From assembly GCA_002363385.1 (NCBI GenBank), contig DEVL01000003.1:958224-1022223 (forward strand): DNA of 64,000 bases, read 5' to 3'. A program made the position numbers and the translations under genes. Positions within the stretch are counted from its first letter, which is position 1, and every line of letters starts with the position of its first letter. This document shows positions 24,952-32,762 of this stretch, in pieces. Below the pieces are notes generated by a model. It saw only the letters and a list, made by a program, of their open reading frames with translations, had not been told where the DNA came from and ran no database searches. This stretch comes from Stenotrophomonas maltophilia. GTDB lineage: Bacteria > Pseudomonadota > Gammaproteobacteria > Xanthomonadales > Xanthomonadaceae.

Positions 24952-24976
24952 GTAGATCCACGCCATGCGTGGATGG
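24952..24976 (+). repeat. SMAG-type REP
   Basis: GTAGATCCACGCCATGCG begins at 24952: GTAG head, stem ATCCACGC, loop CAT, then GCGTGGAT. Confidence 0.8.
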
Positions 24977-25138
24977 CCGCGCACAGCGCGGCAATGATCG
25001 GCGCCGATCAGCTGCAGACGAGATGCCCGATTCGTATCAAGGGTGGAAACGAGCGCACGCGTTCTGGATGCAGAACGCGTGCGTCGTCGGCCAAGCCAGG
25101 GTAGTGCCGGCCGCTGGCCGGCTACCTGCCGATGGAGA
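24977..25138. other. Non-coding remainder of the 24561-25138 gap, with a SMAG at 25101
   Basis: No gene is supported here. A plus-strand SMAG unit (GTAGTGCCGGCCGCTGGCC) occupies 25101-25123, just before the hemE stop. A small inverted repeat ACGCGTTCT / AGAACGCGT lies near 25058-25080. Open frames here run antisense into hemE and have no independent support. Confidence 0.6.
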
Positions 25139-26212
25139 TCAGCGTTGGCTCAAGCGATGTACGGCGTCGACCAGAACCTGCACGTGGTCGGGATTCATGT
25201 CCGGCGACATGCCGTGGCCGAGGTTGAAGACGTGGCCTTCGCGCGAGCCGCCGTTGCCTTGGGCGTAGCTGTCCAGAACGAGCCCGGCGGCGCGTTCGAT
25301 GGCGGCGGGGTTGCCGTAGAGGGTGGTGGGGTCCAGGTTGCCCTGCAGGGCGACGCGGCCACCGGTGCGGGCGACGGCATCGGCGAGGTCCAGGGTCCAG
25401 TCGACGCCGAGGGCGTCGGCGCCGGTGTCGGCCAGGGCGCCGAGGTGCAGGCCGGTGCCTTTGCCGAACAGGATCAGCGGGGTGCGCTCGGCACCTTCAC
25501 CGCGTTCGAGTTCCTGGGCGATGCGGGTCAGGTAGCGCAGCGAGAATTCGCGATACATGGTCGGGCTGAGTACGCCGCCCCAGGTGTCGAAGACCTGCAG
25601 TACCTGGGCGCCGGCCGCGCGCTGGGCGGCCAGGTAGGCGATCACCGCGTCGGTGACGACCGAGAGCAGTTGGTGCAGCGCGGCGGGTTCGTTCAGGGCC
25701 ATCGCCTTGATGCGGGCGAAGTCCTTGCTGCCGCCGCCTTCGACCATGTAGCAGGCCAGCGTCCACGGGCTGCCGGAGAAGCCGATCAGGGGCACGCTGC
25801 CGTCCAGTTCGCGGCGGATCACGCGGACGGCGTCCATCACGTAGCGCAGTTCGGTTTCCATGTCCGGCACCGCCAGCTTGGCGATGGCGGCCACGTCGCG
25901 GACCGGGTGGCGGAACTTCGGGCCTTCGCCTTCGACGAAGTACAGCTCCAGGCCCATCGCGTCGGGGATGGTGAGGATGTCCGAGAACAGGATGGCGGCA
26001 TCCAGGTCGAAGCGGCGCAGCGGCTGCAGGGTGACTTCGCAGGCGATGTCCGGGTTCTTGGCCATGGCCAGGAAGCTGCCGGCCTTGGCGCGGGTGGCGC
26101 GGTACTCGGGCAGGTAACGACCGGCCTGGCGCATCAGCCAGACGGGGGTGCAGTCCACCGGTTCGCGGCGCAGGGCGCGCAGCAGGCGATCATGGCGGGA
26201 GGGGCTGGTCAC
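25139..26212 (-). CDS. hemE: Uroporphyrinogen decarboxylase
   Basis: Decarboxylates the four acetate chains of uroporphyrinogen III to give coproporphyrinogen III in haem synthesis; cytosolic. The 357-aa protein has the signature PVWLMRQAGRYLPEYR near residue 20, FSDILTIPDAMG (catalytic Asp) near 85, GFSGSPWTLACYMVEGGGSK and the C-terminal FNLGHGMSPDMNPDHV. The GTG at 26212 is chosen because AAGGAAG lies upstream; the longer frame adds residues with no family similarity. Confidence 0.96.
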   Translation of the reverse strand: MTSPSRHDRLLRALRREPVDCTPVWLMRQAGRYLPEYRATRAKAGSFLAMAKNPDIACEVTLQPLRRFDLDAAILFSDILTIPDAMGLELYFVEGEGPKFRHPVRDVAAIAKLAVPDMETELRYVMDAVRVIRRELDGSVPLIGFSGSPWTLACYMVEGGGSKDFARIKAMALNEPAALHQLLSVVTDAVIAYLAAQRAAGAQVLQVFDTWGGVLSPTMYREFSLRYLTRIAQELERGEGAERTPLILFGKGTGLHLGALADTGADALGVDWTLDLADAVARTGGRVALQGNLDPTTLYGNPAAIERAAGLVLDSYAQGNGGSREGHVFNLGHGMSPDMNPDHVQVLVDAVHRLSQR

Positions 26213-26288
26213 GGAACGCTTCCTTGGGATCTGGTGGCGCAAGGCCGAATGGGGTCGTGGCGGTAGGGCGATGGCGGTGGGGGGGCGC

Positions 26289-26540
26289 TCAGGTCGGCGG
26301 ATCACCGCTGGTATAGGTCACTTCGTAGCCGCGGTGCAGGTGCGCGTCGCGCGCCTTCTCGAACGCGGCCAGCGCCAGGTCTTCCTCCAGGTACAGCTCG
26401 CGGCGCAGTTGCCCGCGCCCGCCGATCGGGCCGGACTCGAGCAGCAGCTCCCAGCCACCGAACAGGTCCGGTTGCAGGGTGAGTTGGAGATAGCGGGCCG
26501 GATCGGCACCGCGGGGGTGTTGGTGCAGGAAGACGCGCAT
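26289..26540 (-). CDS. WGR domain-containing small protein
   Basis: An 83-aa protein consisting almost wholly of one WGR domain: RYLQLTLQPDLFGGWELLLE, then SGPIGGRGQLRRELY and an alpha-helical DLALAAFEKARDAHLHRGY. WGR domains occur in poly(ADP-ribose) polymerases and in many small bacterial proteins of unknown role, where nucleic-acid binding is suspected. The ATG at 26540 (MRVFLHQH) is the natural start. It lies between hemE and aroB on the same strand, 70-80 nt from each. Confidence 0.8.
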   Translation of the reverse strand: MRVFLHQHPRGADPARYLQLTLQPDLFGGWELLLESGPIGGRGQLRRELYLEEDLALAAFEKARDAHLHRGYEVTYTSGDPPT

Positions 26541-26610
26541 CACCCGATTGTAGCCGTGAACGCCGGAGGCGGCCGTCGGCGACGGGCAGGTGCGGCGCAA
26601 CGTCGCAGGC

Positions 26611-27720
26611 TCAGCCGGCGGCGAGTACGCGCAGCACGTCGGCCTCGTCGACATCGCCGACCACTTCGGCACGGCCGATGCCACGCCACAGCACCAGACG
26701 CAGGCGGCCGGCCACGTTCTTCTTGTCCAGCCGCATCCGGGCCAGCAGGGCTTCGGGCTGCAGGCCCGCCGGAATGGCGACCGGCAGTTCGTAGCGCAGC
26801 AGCAGCTCGCGCAGCTGCCCGGTGTCGGCGTCGTCACTCATGCCCAGCTGGGCCGACAGGCGCGCGGCCAGGACCATGCCGACCGCGACGGCTTCGCCAT
26901 GGTTGAGGTTGTCGTTGCCCGGTGCGCCGTAGCCCTGTTCGGTTTCGATCGCGTGGCCGAAGGTGTGGCCCAGGTTGAGCAGGGCGCGCTCGCCTTTTTC
27001 CAGCGGATCGCGCGCGACGATCTCGGCCTTGTGCTCGCAGCTGCGGGCGATGGCCTGGGCCAGCGCGGTGTCATCGCCGGCCAGCAGCGCGGCGTGTTCG
27101 GCCTGCAGCCACTGGAAGAACAACGGGTCGCGGATAGCACCGTACTTGATCACCTCGGCCAGACCGGCCCGCAGCTCGCGTGGCGGCAGGGTACGCAACG
27201 CGGCGGTATCGGCAATGACGGCGCGCGGTGGGTGAAACGCCCCGACCAGGTTCTTGCCTTCGGGAATGTCCACGGCGGTCTTGCCGCCGACCGAGGAATC
27301 GACCATCGCCAGCAGCGAGGTCGGCAATTGCACACAATCCACGCCGCGCATCCAGCAGGCCGCCGCGAAGCCGGCCAGATCACCAGCGACGCCACCGCCG
27401 AGGGCCATCACGCAGGCATCGCGGGTGGCGCCGAGCGCGGCGAGCGCCGTGATCGCATCGCCGAAGTGGGCCAGGGTCTTGGAGGCTTCGCCGGCCGGCA
27501 GCACCAGCTCACCGATCAGCAGGTCCGGGCGCGCGGCCAGCAGCGCCGATGTCACCCCGGCCAGATACAGCGGCGCTACCGAGGAATCGCTGAGCAGCAG
27601 CACATGGCGACCGCGCACATGGCGGGCCAGCAGCTCGCCCTGGCCAAGCAGGCCCGGGCCGATGTGGATGGTGTAGGGGGTGTCGCCGCTGACGGCAACG
27701 GTACGCGGGGCGGGGATCAT
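26611..27720 (-). CDS. aroB: 3-dehydroquinate synthase
   Basis: Second enzyme of the shikimate pathway, which cyclises DAHP to 3-dehydroquinate using NAD and a divalent metal. 369 aa, the usual length. Blocks: GGGVAGDLAGFAAACWMRGV (split here as GGGVAGDLAG and ACWMRGV), QLPTSLLAMVDSSVGGKTAVD near residue 145, and the metal histidines in NLGHTFGHAIE and NHGEAVAVGM. Its ATG overlaps the aroK stop by 4 nt, forming the classical aroK-aroB pair. Confidence 0.96.
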   Translation of the reverse strand: MIPAPRTVAVSGDTPYTIHIGPGLLGQGELLARHVRGRHVLLLSDSSVAPLYLAGVTSALLAARPDLLIGELVLPAGEASKTLAHFGDAITALAALGATRDACVMALGGGVAGDLAGFAAACWMRGVDCVQLPTSLLAMVDSSVGGKTAVDIPEGKNLVGAFHPPRAVIADTAALRTLPPRELRAGLAEVIKYGAIRDPLFFQWLQAEHAALLAGDDTALAQAIARSCEHKAEIVARDPLEKGERALLNLGHTFGHAIETEQGYGAPGNDNLNHGEAVAVGMVLAARLSAQLGMSDDADTGQLRELLLRYELPVAIPAGLQPEALLARMRLDKKNVAGRLRLVLWRGIGRAEVVGDVDEADVLRVLAAG

Positions 27721-28259
27721 TCAGGTGTTTCCTGTCGCTGCCACTGCGCGGCCAGGCGCAGCACCAACTGCGCGGTGGCCTCGGCGGGCGTGTAGAGATC
27801 GGTATCCAGGGTGAGGTCGGCCAGGCTCTGGTACAGCGGGTCACGGGCGGCGGCCATCTCGTGCAGTACTTGTTCGCGATCCGGTCGCTGCAGCAGCGGG
27901 CGGCCGCGGTCACGGGCCAGCCGCTCCAGCTGGGCCGGCACACTGACCCGCAGGTACACCACGAAACCGCGGCGGGCGATCGCCGCGCGGTTGTCCGGAT
28001 CCAGCACCGCGCCACCGCCGGTGGAAATCAGTTGACCGTGGCCATCCAGCAGGGCGTGCAGGACCTGACGCTCATGCTGGCGGAAGCCGGCTTCGCCGGA
28101 GTGTTCGAAGATCGCCGGAATGCTGGCCCCGGTGCTGTCCACGATGGCCTGGTCGGCATCCACGAAGTCCAGCGTGAAGCGCTCGGCCAGCCGGCGCCCG
28201 ATGCAGGTTTTGCCGGCGCCCATCGGGCCAATCAGGATGAGGTTTGGAGCGGGATTCAT
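27717..28259 (-). CDS. aroK: Shikimate kinase
   Basis: Phosphorylates shikimate at O3. 180 aa with the Walker A loop GPMGAGKTCIGR at residues 10-21, the shikimate-binding DFVDADQAIVD and EAGFRQHE segments, the GGG motif STGGGAVL and the lid arginine region RGRPLL. The ATG at 28259 starts MNPAPNLILIGP; an upstream in-frame start is not family-like. It leads the aroK-aroB operon and diverges from the dodecin gene. Confidence 0.95.
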   Translation of the reverse strand: MNPAPNLILIGPMGAGKTCIGRRLAERFTLDFVDADQAIVDSTGASIPAIFEHSGEAGFRQHERQVLHALLDGHGQLISTGGGAVLDPDNRAAIARRGFVVYLRVSVPAQLERLARDRGRPLLQRPDREQVLHEMAAARDPLYQSLADLTLDTDLYTPAEATAQLVLRLAAQWQRQETPE

Positions 28260-28354
28260 TACCCTCGATCCTAACATCTCCGTGCCATCGCCTTTACGCG
28301 TCTGCCCCCATGGTGGGTCGGCGCGGACTGTCCCGCGCGCCATCGGAGCGGCCC

Positions 28355-28558
28355 ATGTCCGTCGCCAAAATCATCGAGATCAACGCGTCCTCCACCACCA
28401 GCGTGGAAGACGCCGTACGCAGTGGCCTGAAGAAGGTGTCCGAGACGGTCAAAGGCATCCAGGGTGCCTGGATCAATGAAACCAAGGTGGTGACCGATGG
28501 CGAGGGCAATATCACCGAGTGGCGGGTGAACCTGCGGGTGACCTTCCTGGTCAGTTGA
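28355..28558 (+). CDS. Dodecin
   Basis: A 67-aa dodecin, a small beta-alpha-beta-beta protein that assembles into hollow dodecamers storing flavin (or CoA) in the cytosol. Visible: SVAKIIEINASSTTSVEDAV at the N-terminus, the single helix VRSGLKKVSETVKGI, the flavin-stacking Trp in GAWINETKVV (about residue 39) and WRVNLRVTFLVS at the end. GGAG lies about 7 nt before the ATG. Confidence 0.93.
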   Translation: MSVAKIIEINASSTTSVEDAVRSGLKKVSETVKGIQGAWINETKVVTDGEGNITEWRVNLRVTFLVS

Positions 28559-28594
28559 GCCCCAGGGGGCTAGCGGCCGGTCGAACGCCTGCGA

Positions 28595-29422
28595 TCAGCG
28601 GGTTGCGATGATCCGGCGCTGCTCGTCCAGTGCGATGACCGTGTCTGCCAGCGCGGGCAGGGTACGCAGCGCCTGGCGGCTGACCCGCTCGTAGTACTGC
28701 ACAAAACGCTCCAACTGGGAGCGACTCATACTGCTGCGGTCAGGCTGGGCTGCCTGCAGGTTCTGCTCCTGCTGCCAGCGCCAACGCGGGATCACCGAAA
28801 AATCGGGCGGCTGCAGGAACCAGAGCCGGTCGCAGCGCTGCCACAGCGCGGGGTAGTCGGTGGCAAGGGCGTGGTTGCACCAGTGGCGCCAGCGGCCGTC
28901 CGCATCGGCCTCGCGCTCCAGCGCGTTGAGCGGTGAGTCCAGATCGGTTTCGTCCTGCGCCGGGGTTCCGAGGAACCAGCCTTCGAACACCAGCAGGTCG
29001 AGTGGCCCTTCGATGCGCGGCCAGTCCTTTTCGGGCAGGCGCTCGTCGGCGAGTTTGTCGAAGCGGGGCAGGGCGGCCTGGCCGCTGGCCGCAACGGCGT
29101 CCAAGGTGGCATGGGCCAACGCCAGGTCATGGGTGCCCGGCGGGCCGCGGGTGAGCAGTAGTGGGTGGACCTGCCGGGCCAGACGCTGGCGCTGGGCGCG
29201 GGTGAAGTAGACATCGTCGATGGAGAGCATGGCCGCACGCAGGCCGCGCGTTTCCGCCAACGCGACCACCTGGGCGGCCAGCGTCGATTTGCCGCTCCCC
29301 TGTAGGCCGCTGATCGCCAATACTGGGAGGGCCGCACCGCAGTTCATTGCGTCGTCCAGCGCCTGCGCAACCAGTGCATCCGGAAAACCTTTGATCGGGG
29401 GCATGTACGCAGGTGCAGGCAT
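28595..29422 (-). CDS. P-loop kinase, probable D-glycerate 3-kinase
   Basis: A 275-aa P-loop NTPase of the phosphoribulokinase/uridine kinase-like group. Walker A is ISGLQGSGKSTLAAQV near residue 37, followed by SIDDVYFTRAQRQRLA and a DLLVFEGWFLGT Walker B region, as in bacterial and plant glycerate kinases. It ends with IALDEQRRIIATR. The substrate assignment is by family resemblance; a kinase for another small metabolite is possible. It diverges from pdxH by about 40 nt. Confidence 0.8.
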   Translation of the reverse strand: MPAPAYMPPIKGFPDALVAQALDDAMNCGAALPVLAISGLQGSGKSTLAAQVVALAETRGLRAAMLSIDDVYFTRAQRQRLARQVHPLLLTRGPPGTHDLALAHATLDAVAASGQAALPRFDKLADERLPEKDWPRIEGPLDLLVFEGWFLGTPAQDETDLDSPLNALEREADADGRWRHWCNHALATDYPALWQRCDRLWFLQPPDFSVIPRWRWQQEQNLQAAQPDRSSMSRSQLERFVQYYERVSRQALRTLPALADTVIALDEQRRIIATR

Positions 29423-29463
29423 GCAGCGACAATAAACCCAAACCGCGTGACAAGAAAACCGCC

Positions 29464-30063
29464 ATGACCGATCTGTATGCCGAAGCGTTATCCACCTTTG
29501 CCGGGCTGTTCGAAGAAGCCAAGGCGAGCCGCGAAGTCGAACCCAATGCGATGACGGTGGCCACGGCCGATCAGAACCGCCAGCCCTCGGCGCGCACCGT
29601 GCTGCTCAAGGCATTCGATGCGCGTGGCTTCGTGTTCTATACCCACCTGGACAGCCACAAGGGCCGCGAGCTGCAGCTCAATCCGCAGGCCGCGCTGCTG
29701 TTCCTGTGGCGCAGCCTGCGCGAAGCCGGCATCCAGGTGCGTATCGAAGGCCGCGTGGAGCAGGTCAGCGACGCCGAGGCCGATGCGTACTTCGCCTCGC
29801 GCCCGCGCATGAGCCAGATCGGCGCGTGGGCGTCGCTGCAGTCCAAGACGCTGACCTCGCGCGAGGAATTCGATGCGCGCGTGGCGACCACCGAGGCGAG
29901 CTTCGACGGCCGCGATGTACCGCGCCCGGACGGCTGGAGCGGCCTGCGCGTCGTGCCGCAGCGGATCGAGTTCTGGTACGGCGCGCAGTTCCGCCTGCAC
30001 GAGCGCTGGTGCTATGAGATCGGTGTGGACGGGCAGTGGAGCAAGCGGATGCTGTTCCCCTGA
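29464..30063 (+). CDS. pdxH: Pyridoxamine 5-phosphate oxidase
   Basis: FMN enzyme that oxidises pyridoxine- or pyridoxamine-phosphate to pyridoxal phosphate. 199 aa. Visible: NAMTVATADQNRQPSARTVLLK near residue 30 (FMN phosphate contacts), FYTHLDSHKGREL, EGRVEQVSDAEADAYFASRP, and the C-terminal signature WSGLRVVPQRIEFW followed by LHERWCYE. It converges on prpR with a single base between the stops. Confidence 0.96.
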   Translation: MTDLYAEALSTFAGLFEEAKASREVEPNAMTVATADQNRQPSARTVLLKAFDARGFVFYTHLDSHKGRELQLNPQAALLFLWRSLREAGIQVRIEGRVEQVSDAEADAYFASRPRMSQIGAWASLQSKTLTSREEFDARVATTEASFDGRDVPRPDGWSGLRVVPQRIEFWYGAQFRLHERWCYEIGVDGQWSKRMLFP

Positions 30064-30064
30064 T

Positions 30065-31693
30065 CTAGCTCGGCGTTGTGTCGCGCAGCCAGCGCCACAG
30101 CGTGGTGCGCGATACGCCCAGCTGCGCACAGGCCTGTTCGCGGTTGCCGCCGCAGTCGGCCAGCAGCTGCTGGAGTGCGGCGGCATCCGGCCGCACCGTC
30201 GAGGCAGCGGTGAGCGCAGCCGGGGCGGCGGCGCCTGGCGCCATCAGCGGGCGCTGCACCGCATGCAGCTCCGGCAACCACTGCAGCATCTGCGGTAATG
30301 ACAGCTCACCCGGCTGCTGCTGCCAGTGGATGCGCAGGCGATCGACCATGTTGCGCAGCTCGCGCACATTGCCCGGCCACGGGTACTCACGCAGCCGCGC
30401 CAACGCCTCGGAAGACAGCGGTGCGTCCATCGCGGCCAGCTGCCGGAAGAAGTGGTTCACCAGCAGGGGCACATCCTCGCGGCGCTCATGCAGCGTCGGC
30501 AGCGCGATGCGCAGTGCGGCCAGGCGGTAGTAAAGATCGCGGCGGAAGCGCTGGGCGTCCACCAGCGATTCCAGGGTCTGCAGCGTGGCCGCGACCACGC
30601 GCACATCCACCGGCGTCGGCTCGGTGGCGCCGACGCGCAGCACTTCGCGCTCTTCCAGCACCCGCAGCAGACGGGTCTGCAGCGGCAGCGGCAGTTCGCC
30701 GATTTCATCCAGGAACAAGGTGCCGCCCTCGGCGGCTTCCACCAGGCCGACACGACCGCCACGACGCGCGCCGGTGAACGCACCTTCGTTGTAACCGAAC
30801 AGCTCGGCTTCCAGCAGTGACTCGCTGATCGCGCCGCAGTTCAGCGCGACGAAACGCCCCCGGCGGCCACTGGCGGCATGCAGCTGCCGCGCCACCAGTT
30901 CCTTGCCGGTGCCGGTGGCGCCGGTGATCAGCACGGTGCTGTCGTAGGGCGCATACAGCGCGATGTGCTCGCGCACCTGCTGCATCGGCGCGCTGTCGCC
31001 AAGCAGAGCGTGGTCCGTATCGCGGCGCTTGGCCGGTGCCCGACGCCGCAGTGACGGCGCACCGGAGCGGGCCAGGGTCTGGGTCAGCTCCAAGGCATGT
31101 TCGAAGGCTTGCCGTACCGAGTCGGCCGAGTACAGCAGCACACCGGGCAGGCCCACCTGCTCGGCATAGTCGATCGCCATGCCGGTGCCGACGATCACCT
31201 CGATACCGTTGGCGCGCAGGTCGGCGATGCAATCGCGCGCATCCTCACGGGTGACGAAGCGGCGGTGCTCGATATCCAGCCCGAAGCTGTTCTGGAAACT
31301 GCCGAAGGTCGGCACATCGGTGGCGTGGGTGACCAGGCCGATCCGCGGGGCGATCCGGCGCGCGCGCGCCAGCGCTTCCATCAGGTCGAAGCCGTTGGCC
31401 TGGATCGGCACCAGTGGCACCTCCAGCCGGCTACGCAGGTAGGCCGCATTCGAGCCGCCGGCGATCACCACATCACAGTGTTCGCGGCGCAGGCGCTGAC
31501 CGATCACATCCACCGCCTCCTCGAAGCCGAGGTTGATCGGCACGATGCGGGCGCGGCGGTCGAATTCCGGGATCACATCGCCCAGCAGCCCGGTCAGGCG
31601 GGACACGCTGACCGTCCAGATCACGGGCAGCTGGCCGCCATCCGGATCGGCGAGGCGGGAACGGTGGCGGGGCAGGCTGATCGACATGGGCAT
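30065..31693 (-). CDS. prpR: Sigma-54-dependent propionate catabolism regulator PrpR
   Basis: A 542-aa enhancer-binding activator. An N-terminal PrpR_N sensor domain (about 20-200; binds a 2-methylcitrate-type inducer in known members) is followed by a sigma-54 AAA+ domain with Walker A GATGTGKE, the sigma-54 contact loop GAFTGA, Walker B GGTLFLDEIGELP, and an arginine-finger region. The C-terminal HTH_8 helix-turn-helix reads GNREQACAQLGVSRTTLWRWL. It is divergent from prpB across a 151-nt gap holding a sigma-54 promoter and repeated TGTTTCA sites. Start 31693 or 31687 (two in-frame Met). Confidence 0.94.
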   Translation of the reverse strand: MPMSISLPRHRSRLADPDGGQLPVIWTVSVSRLTGLLGDVIPEFDRRARIVPINLGFEEAVDVIGQRLRREHCDVVIAGGSNAAYLRSRLEVPLVPIQANGFDLMEALARARRIAPRIGLVTHATDVPTFGSFQNSFGLDIEHRRFVTREDARDCIADLRANGIEVIVGTGMAIDYAEQVGLPGVLLYSADSVRQAFEHALELTQTLARSGAPSLRRRAPAKRRDTDHALLGDSAPMQQVREHIALYAPYDSTVLITGATGTGKELVARQLHAASGRRGRFVALNCGAISESLLEAELFGYNEGAFTGARRGGRVGLVEAAEGGTLFLDEIGELPLPLQTRLLRVLEEREVLRVGATEPTPVDVRVVAATLQTLESLVDAQRFRRDLYYRLAALRIALPTLHERREDVPLLVNHFFRQLAAMDAPLSSEALARLREYPWPGNVRELRNMVDRLRIHWQQQPGELSLPQMLQWLPELHAVQRPLMAPGAAAPAALTAASTVRPDAAALQQLLADCGGNREQACAQLGVSRTTLWRWLRDTTPS

Positions 31694-31752
31694 GTTTCGG
31701 TGTTTCAGTTCCAGCCATGTTACAGATGTTTCAATGTTTCAAGATGAAACGT
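31692..31752. promoter_or_regulatory. Probable PrpR upstream activator sites
   Basis: TGTTTC half-sites occur at 31693, 31701, 31727 and 31735. The last pairs with TGAAACG (31745-31751) in a near-perfect palindrome ATGTTTCA-AGA-TGAAACGT (31734-31752). The cluster lies about 45-100 nt upstream of the sigma-54 promoter, as expected for an enhancer-binding protein; it also covers the prpR start, which would allow self-control. That PrpR binds them is inferred. Confidence 0.65.
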
Positions 31753-31795
31753 TATGGTCATCGCGCTGCCTCAATGAAATCAGACACTTGCGAGC

Positions 31796-31810
31796 TGGCA
31801 CGGCCCTTGC
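31796..31810 (+). promoter_or_regulatory. Sigma-54 promoter of the prp operon
   Basis: TGGCACGGCCCTTGC matches the minus-24/minus-12 consensus (TGGCAC-N5-TTGC) exactly. It lies 34 nt before the prpB ATG and faces the PrpR gene, an activator of this sigma factor. Confidence 0.9.
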
Positions 31811-31844
31811 GCCTATCCACCCGTCAACCACGATGGAATGCCGC

Positions 31845-32735
31845 ATGAGCACCCCTGTTTCCTCCGCTGGCGCCCGTTTCCGCGCCGCACTGGCCGCCGA
31901 ATCGCCGTTGCAGGTGATCGGCGCGATCAACGCCAACCACGCGCTGCTGGCCAAGCGCGCCGGCTACCGGGCGATCTACCTCTCCGGCGGCGGCGTCGCG
32001 GCCGGCTCGCTGGGCCTGCCGGATCTGGGCATCAACACCCTGGAAGACGTGCTGATCGATGTGCGCCGCATCACCGATGTGTGCGACCTGCCGCTGATGG
32101 TGGACATCGACACCGGTTTTGGCCCCAGCGCATTCAACATCGCGCGTACGGTCAAATCGCTGATCAAGGCCGGTGCGGCCGCCTGCCATATCGAAGACCA
32201 GGTCGGCGCCAAGCGCTGCGGTCACCGCCCGGGCAAGGAGATCGTGTCGCAGGGTGAGATGGTGGACCGGGTCAAGGCCGCCGCCGATGCCAAGACCGAT
32301 CCGGATTTCTTCCTGATCGCGCGCACCGATGCCATCCAGGTCGATGGCGTGGATGCCGCGATCGAACGGGCCATCGCCTGCGTCGAGGCCGGTGCCGATG
32401 GCATCTTCGCCGAGGCCGCCTACGATCTGGAGACCTACCGCCGCTTTGTCGATGCGGTGAAGGTACCGGTGCTGGCCAACATCACCGAGTTCGGCGCCAC
32501 GCCGCTGTTCAGCCGCGATGAGCTGGCCTCGGCCGGCGTCGCCATCCAGCTGTTCCCGCTGTCCGCGTTCCGCGCTGCCAACAAGGCCGCAGAGAACGTG
32601 TATGAGACCATCCGCCGCGAGGGCCACCAGCGTAATGTGGTGGAGGCGATGCAGACCCGCGAGGAACTCTACGACCGTATCGGTTACCACGCCTTCGAGC
32701 AGCAGCTCGATGCGTTGTTCGCCGCCAAGAAGTAA
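31845..32735 (+). CDS. prpB: 2-methylisocitrate lyase
   Basis: Cleaves 2-methylisocitrate to pyruvate and succinate, the last step of the methylcitrate cycle. 296 aa of the isocitrate lyase/PEP mutase fold. Visible: AINANHALLAKRAGYRAIYL, LMVDIDTGFG (metal site), the catalytic loop GAKRCGHRPGKE (Cys125) and FFLIARTDA. The ATG at 31845 is just downstream of the sigma-54 promoter. First gene of prpB-prpC-acnD-prpF-prpD. Confidence 0.96.
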   Translation: MSTPVSSAGARFRAALAAESPLQVIGAINANHALLAKRAGYRAIYLSGGGVAAGSLGLPDLGINTLEDVLIDVRRITDVCDLPLMVDIDTGFGPSAFNIARTVKSLIKAGAAACHIEDQVGAKRCGHRPGKEIVSQGEMVDRVKAAADAKTDPDFFLIARTDAIQVDGVDAAIERAIACVEAGADGIFAEAAYDLETYRRFVDAVKVPVLANITEFGATPLFSRDELASAGVAIQLFPLSAFRAANKAAENVYETIRREGHQRNVVEAMQTREELYDRIGYHAFEQQLDALFAAKK

Positions 32736-32762
32736 GACCGCACACTGTTTTCTGGAGGGATC

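Noticed and set aside
24600..25268. A 222-codon frame starting before the hexamer repeat (Glu-Ala repeats)
   Set aside because: It runs through a SMAG unit, the long inverted repeat and into hemE antisense, so it is unlikely to be a protein; kept only as a note on the microsatellite.
25043..26266. A 407-codon frame antisense to hemE
   Set aside because: Gly/Ala/Gln-rich shadow of hemE with no motif.
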